Positions 33,651 to 42,510 of a stretch of 64,000 nucleotides of DNA are shown here, piece after piece. Every line of letters begins with the position of its first letter. Within the stretch, counting starts at the first letter, position 1. The notes below the pieces were generated by a model. The model was not told the origin of the DNA. It ran no database searches and saw only the letters and a list, made by a program, of their open reading frames with translations. The translations under genes were made by a program, and so were the position numbers. The DNA is taken from assembly GCF_014205255.1 (NCBI RefSeq), contig NZ_JACHNE010000001.1:248001-312000 (forward strand), in the 5' to 3' direction. This DNA comes from Streptomyces caelestis. GTDB lineage: Bacteria; Actinomycetota; Actinomycetes; Streptomycetales; Streptomycetaceae.

Positions 33651-34481
33651 ATGTCCCGCACCGGCACGACGGACGACGGCGACGAGCTGCTGACCAGGCT
33701 CGGGGCCCTGACGGCCCAGGCGCGCGCACAGGCCGAGATGCAGCGGTCGCGGGTCGAGCTGGCCATCGCGCTGCAGCGCGGCATGCTCCCGCGCGACCTG
33801 CCCGTCGCCGGCCGGCTGCATCTCGCCGTGCGGTACGCGCCCGCGTGCCAGGGGCTCAACGTGGGCGGCGACTGGTACGACGCCTTCACGCTGGGCGACG
33901 GCCGTATCGGTCTGTCCATCGGTGACGTCCAAGGGCACAACATCGAGGCGGCCGCCTTCATGGGGCAGGTGCGGGCCGGGCTGCGGGCCCTGGCCTCCGT
34001 CACGAGCGAGCCGGGCGAGGTCCTGGCCCGGACGAACGATCTGCTGCTGTCCCTGGGCTCCGACCTGTTCGCCACCTGCACCTTCATGCGGCTCGACCCG
34101 GATGCCGGGGTGCTGGAGAGCGCGCGGGCCGGGCACCTGCCCTGCGTCTGGGCCACGGCCGACGGGAAGTCCGGCGTCACCGCGGACGAGGGCGGGCCGC
34201 CCCTGGGGATCCAGGCGGGGGCGCCGTATCCGGTGACCCGGTACGAGCTGACCACGGGTGGCGTGTTCGTGCTGCTCACGGACGGTGTCGTGGAGGGGCC
34301 CTCCCTGCCGCTCGAGGAGGGCCTCGACCAGGTGATGCGGCTCGCGGGCATCGCGGCGGTGGCGGGCACGGACGTGGACGCGCTCGCGGCCGCCCTGATC
34401 AAGGGTGCCGAGCGCGTGGGGCACGACGACGACGCCGCCGTGCTGGTGGTCGGCCTCGACGGGCCGGACGCTCAGCCATAG
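33651..34481 (+). CDS. PP2C-family protein phosphatase, SpoIIE/RsbU type
   Basis: A 276-residue stand-alone SpoIIE/RsbU phosphatase. A short N-terminal helix (QARAQAEMQRSRVELAIALQRGMLP) is typical of RsbU-like proteins. The catalytic domain carries GGDWYDAF (metal aspartate) near residue 81, SIGDVQGHNIEAAAFMGQVR near 97, and LLTDGVVEGP and DDDAAVLVVGL at the end. It should dephosphorylate an anti-anti-sigma factor. An AT-rich region with ATCCTATGG and AATCAGGTGATT lies 30-80 bases upstream. A MASE1 protein follows 50 bp downstream. Confidence 0.9.
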   Translation: MSRTGTTDDGDELLTRLGALTAQARAQAEMQRSRVELAIALQRGMLPRDLPVAGRLHLAVRYAPACQGLNVGGDWYDAFTLGDGRIGLSIGDVQGHNIEAAAFMGQVRAGLRALASVTSEPGEVLARTNDLLLSLGSDLFATCTFMRLDPDAGVLESARAGHLPCVWATADGKSGVTADEGGPPLGIQAGAPYPVTRYELTTGGVFVLLTDGVVEGPSLPLEEGLDQVMRLAGIAAVAGTDVDALAAALIKGAERVGHDDDAAVLVVGLDGPDAQP

Positions 34482-34531
34482 GGCCGCAGGGCCCCGCTCC
34501 CACCTCGCCGTCGCGGCGGCCTCGGTGTCTC

Positions 34532-35539
34532 ATGGCTGCTGTGGTGGGTAGCCAGGATCTGCGTACGCCGGTCGTCGTCGCTCTGCAGACGCTGGCCGTC
34601 GCCGCCTGCTACTACGTCTCGGGGCAGCTGGGCCTGCTGCGGGAACTGGTCGTCGAGGGCTCGGTCGTCACCCCCATCTGGCCTCCCACCGGCGTCTCGG
34701 TCGCCTTCTTGCTGATCTTCGGGCTGCGCTGCTGGCCGGGGATCGCCCTGGGCGCCTTCTTCGTCATCCTGTCCCTCACGTCCCTGAACGCCTCGGCGTT
34801 CGGCGTCCTGGCGGGCAACACGGTCGCACCCGTCGTGGGGTACCTGCTGCTGCGCCGGGCCGGTTTCCGTACCGATCTGGCACGGCTGCGGGACGGTCTC
34901 GCCCTGGTGTTCCTGGGGGCGTTCACCGCCATGCTGATCAGCTCGACCGTGGGCGCCGGACTCCTGCTCGTCACGGGCAAGCTCGACTGGGCGAGCTTCT
35001 GGGCCGTGTGGCTGGCCTGGTGGGTGGGTGACGCGATGGGCGTGCTGATCGTCGCCCCGGTGCTGCTCCTGATGTCCCGCGTCCGCCCGCCGCTGCGCCT
35101 GTCGCGCTGGAAGGAGGCCTCGGGCCTGGCGCTCATCATCTGCTGTGTCGTCCCGCTGGCCGCGCACAGCTCGGTCAGCCTGCTCTTCCTCGTCTATCCC
35201 CTGCTGATCTGGGCGGCTCTGCGCTTCCAGCTGGCCGGCAGCATGCTGTGCGCCCTCTTCGCGTCGATCACGGCCACGGTGGCTGCGACCGACCGGTCCG
35301 GGCCGTTCGAGCGGCTGACCAGGGTCGAGGTGATGATCAAGCTCCAGGCGTTCAACGGGGCGATGGCCCTGACGGCCCTGATCCTGTCGGCCGTGATCAC
35401 CGAGCAGATCAACACCCGGCGTTCGGTGGAGCGCGCGTGCCAGGAACTGGTCGAGGTCCTGGAGCACCTCACCGCGGGCGAGTCGGCGGACGGCCGGGCC
35501 CCACTGGAGGACGGCGGGCCCCGGCGGCAGGACGAGTGA
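34532..35539 (+). CDS. MASE1-domain membrane sensor protein
   Basis: A 335-residue protein with eight hydrophobic helices over residues 10-290. The MASE1 pattern is clear: GSVVTPIWPPTGVSVAFLL near residue 44, GNTVAPVVGYLLLRRAGF, and WWVGDAMGVLIVAPVLLL near 165. MASE1 is a membrane sensory domain, usually followed by a kinase or GGDEF domain; here only a 35-residue tail remains, so output may go through the PP2C phosphatase encoded just upstream. The partnership is inferred from position. Confidence 0.88.
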   Translation: MAAVVGSQDLRTPVVVALQTLAVAACYYVSGQLGLLRELVVEGSVVTPIWPPTGVSVAFLLIFGLRCWPGIALGAFFVILSLTSLNASAFGVLAGNTVAPVVGYLLLRRAGFRTDLARLRDGLALVFLGAFTAMLISSTVGAGLLLVTGKLDWASFWAVWLAWWVGDAMGVLIVAPVLLLMSRVRPPLRLSRWKEASGLALIICCVVPLAAHSSVSLLFLVYPLLIWAALRFQLAGSMLCALFASITATVAATDRSGPFERLTRVEVMIKLQAFNGAMALTALILSAVITEQINTRRSVERACQELVEVLEHLTAGESADGRAPLEDGGPRRQDE

Positions 35540-35596
35540 CCGCACGCCTCCCACAGGCCCGCTGGGCGGTGATGACCGAGGCGTACGGGTGACGCC

Positions 35597-36020
35597 ATGA
35601 CCGAGGTGGAGGTGCCGCAACTGCTGGTGTCGTCCGCGCACCGGCTGGCCGGACGGCCGGCGGACGGCCCCTCCCCCGGCCCGCCCACCGGAACGCGGCG
35701 GTGACCTCATGGCCGCGGAGAACCTCCCGGCGGACGCCGACCTCCGGCACACCCGCCGCAACATCCTGCTCAGAGGCGTCGACACCGACTCCTTCGTCGG
35801 ATCGGCGATCGCCCTCGACTGCGGCACAGGGCCGGTGGTGTTCGCCGTGAACCGGCCGGCCCGGCCCTGTGCCTGGATGGACGTGACCATCGGCCCCGGC
35901 GCCCAGCGCGCCCTGCGCGGGCGGGGCGGTGTGCGGTGCACGCCGCTGAGCGACGGGGTGATCACGCTGGGCCCGGCGACGTTCCGCGTCGTGTCCGGGC
36001 CCGACGACGCCGGGCCATGA
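35597..36020 (+). pseudogene. MOSC-domain protein gene with deletion and frameshift
   Basis: ATG 35597 reads EVEVPQLLVSSAHRLAGRPADG and soon reaches a TGA near 35702. One frame over, (N)AAVT then MAAENLPADADLRHTRRN continues (from 35709) into NILLRGVDTDSFVGSAIALDC, RPARPCAWMDVTIGPGA and GRGGVRCTPLSDGV, the MOSC beta-barrel with its cysteines. A stretch of about 20-25 residues (the IRAGxGLxGDRY region) is missing, and the join is off by a base. The downstream 103-residue frame could be translated but is an incomplete domain. Confidence 0.7.
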
Positions 36021-36046
36021 GGCCTGCTCCGACGCCCGGCATGCGT

Positions 36047-36709
36047 TCAGCCGGCCGCCGGGGCCGTGCGGATGGCGGCGATGTCGAACTGCAGACGCAC
36101 CTTCTCGCTCACCATCGCACCTCCCTCGGCCAGCCGGCTGTTGTACGTCAGACCCCAGTCGGAGCGGTTGATGGTGGTGGTGCCGTCGAATCCGACCCTT
36201 TCGTATCCGAAGGGGTCGGTGACGTGTCCGATGTAGGTCATCTCCAGCAGGACCGGCCGCGATATGCCTTTGATGGTGAGGTCGCCCGACATGCGATAGA
36301 GGTCGGCTCCCGCCTGTTCCACCGCCGTACTGGTGAAGCGCATACGCGGATACGTCGCGGCATCGAGGAAGTCACGGCCGACCAGGTGGGCGTCGCGTTG
36401 TTCCACCCCGGTGTCGACGCTGGCGGTGAACAGCGTGAGGTCGGCCCGTGACCGGGCGGGGTTGCGCGCGTCGAAGTAGAGGCGGCTTTCGTACTCCAGG
36501 AAACAACCGCGCACGGTGGTCACCATGGCATGCCGGACGGAGAAGCCGATCCTGCTGTGAGCAGGGTCGACGACCCATTCCCCGGTCAGATTCACCAGGT
36601 CGGGGTCGGGCAGGACCGCGGTGGGGGAAGCCGGTGCGCCGACGGGGCGCTGCGGGGGGACAGACGGCGCCTGCCGCCGGGACGGCACGACGCGGTTGAA
36701 CAGGTTCAT
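36047..36709 (-). CDS. YceI-family protein
   Basis: A 220-residue YceI protein. Residues 40 onward show GEWVVDPAHSRIGFSVRHAMVTTVRG, followed by GVEQRDAHLVGRDFLDAATYPRMRF and a long lipocalin-like beta-barrel with GYERVGFDGTTTINRSDWGL. YceI proteins bind polyisoprenoid-like lipids and are acid- or stress-induced. A 35-residue proline-rich N-terminal extension has no signal peptide, so the protein is probably cytoplasmic, as is usual for actinobacterial members. The upstream 160 bp are the AT-richest of the area and likely hold the promoter. Confidence 0.9.
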   Translation of the reverse strand: MNLFNRVVPSRRQAPSVPPQRPVGAPASPTAVLPDPDLVNLTGEWVVDPAHSRIGFSVRHAMVTTVRGCFLEYESRLYFDARNPARSRADLTLFTASVDTGVEQRDAHLVGRDFLDAATYPRMRFTSTAVEQAGADLYRMSGDLTIKGISRPVLLEMTYIGHVTDPFGYERVGFDGTTTINRSDWGLTYNSRLAEGGAMVSEKVRLQFDIAAIRTAPAAG

Positions 36710-36870
36710 GATTCATCTAGGTACTTGAGTTTGGTTATTGCCGCAAGTCCCCTTCGCGTTTACGGCTTTTGCGGACGAGCGTCTGACCTTTTTGCCGCCG
36801 CTTTGCACAGAATCCACACATGCCTGTCGCGAGGTATCGACGAAATAACCATCCGAGGGGCGAGGGTTTT

Positions 36871-37707
36871 TCATTTCGGGCATATCGGCGATTCGGCCGG
36901 TGTCACCTCGATCGCGAGGTCGTTGTCGACCGTGTAGTAGGGGCGCGAGGAGGATCCGCCCGCTGTGAGCGCCGGGTAGACGAAGACGTGTTTGCGGTCC
37001 GCCACGTCGTCGAGGAGCCGGCCGATCCGGATCGGCGGCGCGTCGGTGGCGGGCCGGACGAACGCGTCCCAGATCCGGCCCGGGCCCGCTGCGCCGCCCG
37101 TCAGGTCTTCGGGGCCGGCCGTGAAGGAGAAGCCTCTGCCGTCGTCGTCGATCCGGGGGCGGAGGTCCCGTACGGTGTCGCTCCCCCGCAGGCGCAGCCG
37201 TACGGTGGCGCCCTCGCGGAGTTCGGCGCCGTGCAGGCGGGCCTCGACCGCCAGGGCCTGTGCCGTGACGTCGATGGCGCGGGCCTCGGCGTGGGCGGTG
37301 CGCCGCCAAGCCCTGAGTGCGAGGAAGCCGTCCTTCGTGACGTACGGGACTCTCACGGCGATCGGTGAGGGCCGGTCGCGGAGGTGGCCGTCGACGAGGG
37401 CGCGCAGGTCTTTGAGGCCGGGGCGCAGCCGCTGTCGTTCGGCTTCCGGTTCCGGCAGCAGGTACAGGTCCCAGCGGCCTTCGTCGAGGACCGGGTGCGG
37501 TTCCAGTACGGCGTGCAGATGGCCGTCGGCCCGGCCGGGCTCCAGGTCGAGGAGGTGGAGGGTCGTCTCGGGTCGGCCCTTCTTGGGGCGCAGGCGGAGC
37601 AGCAACTGCGGACGGGGGGCCGGGCCCGGCGGGAGACGGAAGGTGATGCGGCCGTCCCGGTCGATCGCGCAGTGGGTGCGCAAGTGGGTGTCGAGGTGCG
37701 TGGTCAT
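36871..37707 (-). CDS. Transferase-like hypothetical protein, coupled to a glycosyltransferase
   Basis: A 278-residue soluble protein with no recognised family. It starts at ATG 37707, overlapping the glycosyltransferase stop (ATGA), so the two are translationally coupled. Sequence resembles beta-sandwich carbohydrate-binding proteins, with many LxLxLR strands (QLLLRLRPKKG, TTLHLLDLEPG) and a C-terminal AFVRPATDAPPIRIGRLLDDV segment. In Streptomyces such proteins commonly sit next to GT4 enzymes and may act in modification of the same glycan. That link is by position only. Confidence 0.65.
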   Translation of the reverse strand: MTTHLDTHLRTHCAIDRDGRITFRLPPGPAPRPQLLLRLRPKKGRPETTLHLLDLEPGRADGHLHAVLEPHPVLDEGRWDLYLLPEPEAERQRLRPGLKDLRALVDGHLRDRPSPIAVRVPYVTKDGFLALRAWRRTAHAEARAIDVTAQALAVEARLHGAELREGATVRLRLRGSDTVRDLRPRIDDDGRGFSFTAGPEDLTGGAAGPGRIWDAFVRPATDAPPIRIGRLLDDVADRKHVFVYPALTAGGSSSRPYYTVDNDLAIEVTPAESPICPK

Positions 37708-38972
37708 CGTCGTCCCTTCCGAATCGCCCGGAGTGCGCCGGTGGCCGCGGCGTGGGCCGCGTCGCGGGCGGCGTGGCTCCGGCCGATGAGTGCGCTGTTG
37801 GTTCGGTGGGCCGCCGCAGTGGCGGTCCGTGGGCCCGTGCTCCGGGCGGTGCGGGCCTCCTCCAGGAGGCGTTCGGCCTGGGCGACGACGGGGCCCGGGG
37901 CGAAGCGGCGCGCGTTCTCCAGGGCGGTGCGGCCCATGCGGCGGCGCCGTTCGTCGTCGCCGACGAGTTCCAGCAGGGCCGAGGCGAGGGCGTCGGCGTC
38001 TGAGACCGGCACCAGCCGGCCGTCGGCACCGTCCTCGATGATCTCGCCGGGGCCGTAGGGGCAGTCGGTGCTGACGACGGGCAGTCCGCAGCGCATCGCC
38101 TCGACGATGGTCATGCCGAACGGCTCGAAGTCGGACGCGGCCGCGCCGATCGAGCCCTTGGCCCATTCGGCCTCCATGGGGGTGGCGGCCCCCATCAGTA
38201 ACACGTGGTTCCACAGGCGGAGTCGTTCGATGAGTTCTCGCAGCCTGGGCTGTTCCTCGCCCTTGCCGTAGATGCGCAGCTGCCAGTCCGGGAAGGCGGC
38301 GGCGACCTGGGCGAACGCCTCGATGAGCAGGTCGTAGCGCTTCACCGGAACGAGCCGGCCGGCGGCGATCACGATCTTGGCGGTGCCGTCGGCGGGAGGC
38401 AGCGCGGGATCGGGGACGCTGTTCGGGAGGGCCTCGACGTGGACGCCGGGCAGCCACATCTTGCGCCGGTAGGCGGCGGCGTCCGCCTCGGTGACGGTGG
38501 TGATCACGTCGAGGCGGCGGTAGGCGCGGCGCAGTGCGGTGCGCAGCCCGGGCGGGTGGTTGTCGAGGGTGAGGTGCTCCTGGCCGACGCGCAGGACGCG
38601 CTGCGGGGCCTGCTGTGCGATGTGCACGTTGAGGCCGGGGCGGGTGCCGATGACGACGTCGGTGTCGAGCGCCTCCAGGCACTCGCCGATGCGCTGGTCG
38701 GTCAGCTCGCTGTACTGGCGGTGGCGGTACTCGGCGGACGGGAACACCTTCGCCGGTCTCCGGTGCAGTGGATGGTCCGCCTCCTTGCGCAGATCCACCA
38801 GCGCGCGCAGCCGCACCCGGGGGTCCAGGACGAGATGGGGATGCTCCCGGTGGCGTAACGCGGAGACGATCTCCACGTCGTGCCGCTCGGCGAGCGCCCC
38901 GGCGAGGTTGAACGTGGTGGTGATCGTGCCTCCGATTCCGTAGGCGTTGTGTATCAGGAAAGAGATCTTCAT
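37704..38972 (-). CDS. Glycosyltransferase family 4 protein
   Basis: A 422-residue GT-B fold glycosyltransferase. The N-terminal acceptor domain begins MKISFLIHNAYGIGGTITT with the glycine loop of GT4 enzymes. The C-terminal donor domain carries AAGRLVPVKRYDLLIEAFA near residue 240 and ASDFEPFGMTIVEAMRCGLPVV near 318, the EX7E nucleotide-sugar motif, followed by TDCPYGPGEII. ATG 38972. It probably transfers a sugar from an NDP- or GDP-donor to a teichoic acid or capsule-like polymer. It is divergent from the VanW gene and co-transcribed with the gene after it. Confidence 0.88.
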   Translation of the reverse strand: MKISFLIHNAYGIGGTITTTFNLAGALAERHDVEIVSALRHREHPHLVLDPRVRLRALVDLRKEADHPLHRRPAKVFPSAEYRHRQYSELTDQRIGECLEALDTDVVIGTRPGLNVHIAQQAPQRVLRVGQEHLTLDNHPPGLRTALRRAYRRLDVITTVTEADAAAYRRKMWLPGVHVEALPNSVPDPALPPADGTAKIVIAAGRLVPVKRYDLLIEAFAQVAAAFPDWQLRIYGKGEEQPRLRELIERLRLWNHVLLMGAATPMEAEWAKGSIGAAASDFEPFGMTIVEAMRCGLPVVSTDCPYGPGEIIEDGADGRLVPVSDADALASALLELVGDDERRRRMGRTALENARRFAPGPVVAQAERLLEEARTARSTGPRTATAAAHRTNSALIGRSHAARDAAHAAATGALRAIRKGRR

Positions 38973-39193
38973 GGTGGCGTAGACCACGCCAACCATCGGA
39001 CAGTTGTTCGTCGTTATCACTCTGTGGCCCTGGCGGGGGGGGCGGGCACGGACCAGCCGGTTCCGGCGTGATCTCGGACATAAGTGGTCTGGGCCATACC
39101 GGTTTGCCGCCCGGATGTGGATAGCTTGATGTGTTTGCCCGCAGCAGCGTCGTGTCATCGGGTGCACCGTCGTCGTCGATCTCCAGGAGACCC

Positions 39194-40912
39194 ATGCGCC
39201 CCCTCATCACCTCCGTTCCGCGCATCACGTCCCTTCCGCCCCTGGCCCTGGCCGGCGGCGCGCTGGTCGTGGGTGTGGGCGGGCTGTATCTCGCCGGGCT
39301 GATGCTGACGGGCGGGGAGATCGACTCCGGGACGACGGTGCGCGGGGTGGCGATCGGGGGCCTCAGCCGCGCCGAGGCGGTGCGGAAGCTGGAGCGGCAC
39401 CTGGGGGCGGCCGGAGCGCGGGAGCTGTCCGTGAAGGTCGGTGACCGTAGGGGCACGGTCGATCCGCGACGTGCCGGGCTCTCCTTCGACGTCCGGGAGA
39501 CTGTCGACCGGGCGGCACGCACCGGCGCCGACCCGGTCAGCGTGTTCGGCGGGTTCTTCCGCTCGGGCGGTGACATCGAGCCGGTCGTGCGCCTCGACGA
39601 GGACAAGGCCCGGGCCGCCCTCGGCCGGCTGGCGAAGGGGCTCGACCAGAAGGTCCGCGACGGTGCCGTCGCCTTCGACGACGAGCGGGTCGAGCAGGTC
39701 GTACCGCGCACGGGGTACGCGCTGGACGTGAACGGTGCGATCGGCCCGCTGCGCTCCTCCTTCCTGCGGGGCGACATCCGCTCGGCCACGCCGCTGCCCG
39801 CCCGCGAGACCCGGCCGAAGGTCACGGCCGACGAGGTACGGCGGGCGGTGCGCACGTTCGCCGAGCCGGCCATGTCGGCGCCCGTCACGCTCACCGCGGG
39901 CGACGAGCGGTTCACCGTCGGGCAGGCCGTGCTGGGCGAGCACCTGGTGATGCGGCCGGACGGCAGCGGACGACTCAGACCGGAGCTGGACGCCGAGGGG
40001 CTGCGCGATGATCCCGCCGTGGCCGGTCCCCTGGACGACGTCACCACCACCGCCGAGAACGCCAGGCTGCGGCCGGACGGCGACAAGGCCGTGGTCGCCG
40101 AGGACGCCACGGTGGGCCAGAAGGTCACCGACAGGGCTCTGGGCAAGGCGGTACTGCCACTGCTCACCAAGTCGGGCGCGAACCGCAGCGGCGAGGTGGC
40201 CGTGGACAGGATCCAGCCCGAGATCACCCGCGAGAACGCCGCGGAGCTGGGGCTGACGGAGAAGATGTCCTCCTTCACCGTCCACTTCGAACCGGCGGAA
40301 TACCGCACGAAGAACATCGGCCGGGCCGTGGAACTCATCAACGGCTCCCTCGTCAGACCGGACGAGACCTGGAGCTTCAACCGGACCGTCGGTGAGCGCA
40401 CCGAGGCCAACGGCTTCGTCGAGGGCGTCATCATCCTCAACGACCAGTTCACGAAGGCCTCGGGCGGCGGCGTCTCGGCCGTGGCGACGACCGTGTACAA
40501 CGCGCTGTTCTTCGCCGGGGTCAAGCCCGTCGAGCACGGCGCCCACTCCTTCTACATCGAGCGCTACCCGGAGGGCCGCGAGGCGACGGTGGCCTGGGGC
40601 AGCCTGGACCTGAGGTTCACCAACGACTCCGGCAAGGCGATCTACATCCAGGCCGAGTCCACGGACACGTCCGTGACGGTCTCCTTCCTCGGCACCAGGA
40701 AGTACGACGAGATCAAGTCGGTCAAGGGTCCGCGCACCGAGGTGAAGAAGCCCGAGAAGAAGGTGAGCGACGACAAGGAGTGCGTGCCGCAGACGCCGCT
40801 CGAAGGGTTCGACGTCACCGTGGAGCGCGTCTTCTACAACGACGGCCGGGAAGTGAAGCGGGAGCCGTTCCGCACGCACTACACGCCGCGTGACGAGATC
40901 GTCTGCGAGTGA
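39194..40912 (+). CDS. VanW-family cell-envelope protein with peptidoglycan-binding repeats
   Basis: A 572-residue protein with one N-terminal transmembrane helix (LALAGGALVVGVGGLYLAGL, residues 14-33). Two or three YoaR-like putative peptidoglycan-binding regions follow (residues about 70-330), and then a VanW domain beginning near MSSFTVHFEPAEYRTKNI. AGGAG at 39183-39187 supports ATG 39194. VanW proteins accompany vancomycin resistance operons and envelope remodelling, but here no van genes are nearby. The last 50 residues are lysine-rich with two cysteines. Its role in the envelope is inferred. Confidence 0.87.
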   Translation: MRPLITSVPRITSLPPLALAGGALVVGVGGLYLAGLMLTGGEIDSGTTVRGVAIGGLSRAEAVRKLERHLGAAGARELSVKVGDRRGTVDPRRAGLSFDVRETVDRAARTGADPVSVFGGFFRSGGDIEPVVRLDEDKARAALGRLAKGLDQKVRDGAVAFDDERVEQVVPRTGYALDVNGAIGPLRSSFLRGDIRSATPLPARETRPKVTADEVRRAVRTFAEPAMSAPVTLTAGDERFTVGQAVLGEHLVMRPDGSGRLRPELDAEGLRDDPAVAGPLDDVTTTAENARLRPDGDKAVVAEDATVGQKVTDRALGKAVLPLLTKSGANRSGEVAVDRIQPEITRENAAELGLTEKMSSFTVHFEPAEYRTKNIGRAVELINGSLVRPDETWSFNRTVGERTEANGFVEGVIILNDQFTKASGGGVSAVATTVYNALFFAGVKPVEHGAHSFYIERYPEGREATVAWGSLDLRFTNDSGKAIYIQAESTDTSVTVSFLGTRKYDEIKSVKGPRTEVKKPEKKVSDDKECVPQTPLEGFDVTVERVFYNDGREVKREPFRTHYTPRDEIVCE

Positions 40913-41014
40913 TCCACCCGCCGTTCGCCTTCCCCTGAAACACCCGTGGAAGTCTCCTTTCCCGCCGGGGCGTTGACCCGCCTCCAGGGCCCCAGCACAA
41001 TGAGCGCCCAGTGC

Positions 41015-41028
41015 TGAGAGCGCTCTCA
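41015..41028 (+). promoter_or_regulatory. LacI-family operator-like palindrome before a glycosidase gene
   Basis: TGAGAGCGCTCTCA, a perfect 14-bp palindrome with the GAGCGCTC core used by LacI-family sugar repressors of Streptomyces (CebR and similar sites read TGGGAGCGCTCCCA). It overlaps the 5' side of the ribosome-binding site (AAAGGAG at 41028-41034), so a repressor bound there would block transcription or translation start of the gene at 41039. Confidence 0.72.
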
Positions 41029-41038
41029 AAGGAGATCC

Positions 41039-42466
41039 ATGACTGGCAGACTAGGCCCGGCGCTGAGCCGGCGTTCGCTCATCGGTGCCGGCCTCGGCAT
41101 CAGCGCCGCGGGGATCGCCGCGGCAGCCTCCGGACAGGCCCTGGCGGTCGGTTCGGACGCCGCCGGTTGGGACGGTGCCGCTTCGGCGGGCGCGGGCCCG
41201 CTGTCGGCCCCAGCCCGGGGGCGCGCCTTTCTCGCCGCCGCCATGGATGCCTACTCCGACCACGGCAGCATCCGCCTCACCCAGAGCTACACCGACCAGG
41301 CGGGCCTCTTCAGCACGGCTTTCACGTACGACAACGCCCTGGCGATCCTGGCCCACCTCGCGGCCCGGCGGCCGGAAAGCCTGGCCAGGGCAACGGCCTT
41401 GGGCGACGCCCTGCTCTACGCGCAGACGCACGACCCGGCGTACGACGACGGCAGGCTCCGGCAGGCCTACAACGTCGGCCCGTACACCTTCTACGACGGC
41501 TCGCCGCAGCCCGACGGCTTCGTACGGGCGGACGGCACCGCCAACGTCGGTACGCAGTTCGGCTTCACCGGCACGGCGGTGGGCGACATGGCCTGGGCGG
41601 GCATCGCCCTGAGCGCCCTCGCCCGCCGCACCGGGGCGCGTCGTTTCCTCACCGGTGCCGTGCGGATCGGCGAGTGGATCGAGCGGACCGGCCGTACCGA
41701 CGAGCCGCTCGGCGGCTACAAGTTCGGGGTCGACGGGGCGAACCAGCGGCTGCCCTTCACGTCGACCGAGCACAACACCGACCTGGTGTGTCTCTTCGGC
41801 CGGCTCGCCCGGCTGACCGGCGACCGGGTGTGGCTCGAGCGGCGGGATGGGGCCGAGGCCTTCGTGCGCAGGATGTGGGAGCCGGCCGGGGGCTTCTTCT
41901 ACACAGGCACCAACGACGGCGTGACCGTCAACAAGTCCCCGATTCCGGAGGACACCCAGACCTGGACCCACCTCGCGCTCGGCTCCCGCACGGGTGAGTA
42001 CGCCCGGTCGCTGGACTGGGCCGCAGCGGAGCTGGCCGTCCTGGACCACGCGGGCCGCACGAACAGCACGGTGCCCGCGGGGCAGTCGTACGAGGGCGTC
42101 ACCTTCAGTTCCGCGAGTCTCGTGGCGAACGAGGACGCGCCGATCGCGGCGGGCCAGCCCAAGCCCGACCGCAACGGTGTGTGGTTCGAGGGGACGGCTC
42201 ATCTCGCGCTCGCCCTGCGGGACCGTGGGAAGCGTGGTGACGAGGCGCGCGCCCGGCGGCTGCTCGCGTCGACCGAGCAGGCCCAGGAGTTGCTGGGCGG
42301 CGGTCAGACCGTCGGCGGCAAGGCGCTGCCCGAGCGGGCCGGGGTGGTGTCCGCGAGCAGTCCGCTGGACACCGGGTTCGGCTTCGGCTACTACCCCTAC
42401 CGGCACACGGGCGCGACCGCCTGGTACCTGATGGCGGCGGCGCGCTGCAACCCGCTGCGGGCGTGA
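41039..42466 (+). CDS. Secreted (alpha/alpha)6 glycosidase-like protein with a Tat signal
   Basis: A 475-residue protein. The first 36 residues form a twin-arginine signal (SRRSLIGAGLGISAAGIAAAA). The mature part has alternating helices and aromatic patches expected of a six-hairpin glycosidase fold: FTYDNALAILAHLAAR, GTQFGFTGTAVGDMAWAG, and PFTSTEHNTDLVCLFGRLA, with NGVWFEGTAHLALALRD later. Related actinobacterial proteins are annotated only as Tat-signal proteins. AAAGGAG is five bases before ATG. The LacI-type operator just upstream suggests sugar-controlled expression. A bidirectional terminator follows. Confidence 0.75.
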   Translation: MTGRLGPALSRRSLIGAGLGISAAGIAAAASGQALAVGSDAAGWDGAASAGAGPLSAPARGRAFLAAAMDAYSDHGSIRLTQSYTDQAGLFSTAFTYDNALAILAHLAARRPESLARATALGDALLYAQTHDPAYDDGRLRQAYNVGPYTFYDGSPQPDGFVRADGTANVGTQFGFTGTAVGDMAWAGIALSALARRTGARRFLTGAVRIGEWIERTGRTDEPLGGYKFGVDGANQRLPFTSTEHNTDLVCLFGRLARLTGDRVWLERRDGAEAFVRRMWEPAGGFFYTGTNDGVTVNKSPIPEDTQTWTHLALGSRTGEYARSLDWAAAELAVLDHAGRTNSTVPAGQSYEGVTFSSASLVANEDAPIAAGQPKPDRNGVWFEGTAHLALALRDRGKRGDEARARRLLASTEQAQELLGGGQTVGGKALPERAGVVSASSPLDTGFGFGYYPYRHTGATAWYLMAAARCNPLRA

Positions 42467-42474
42467 CGGAGCGG

Positions 42475-42504
42475 CCCGGCCCGCTGCGGCGACAGCGGGC
42501 CGGG
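42475..42504. terminator. Bidirectional hairpin between the glycosidase-like and carbonic anhydrase genes
   Basis: CCCGGCCCGCTG at 42475-42486 pairs perfectly with CAGCGGGCCGGG at 42493-42504, with a six-base loop, between two converging genes. Confidence 0.8.
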
Positions 42505-42510
42505 TGCCCC

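Noticed and set aside
36871-40524. A 1217-codon minus-strand frame
   Set aside because: Only the last 278 codons belong to a real gene; the rest is antisense to the glycosyltransferase frame and the VanW gene.
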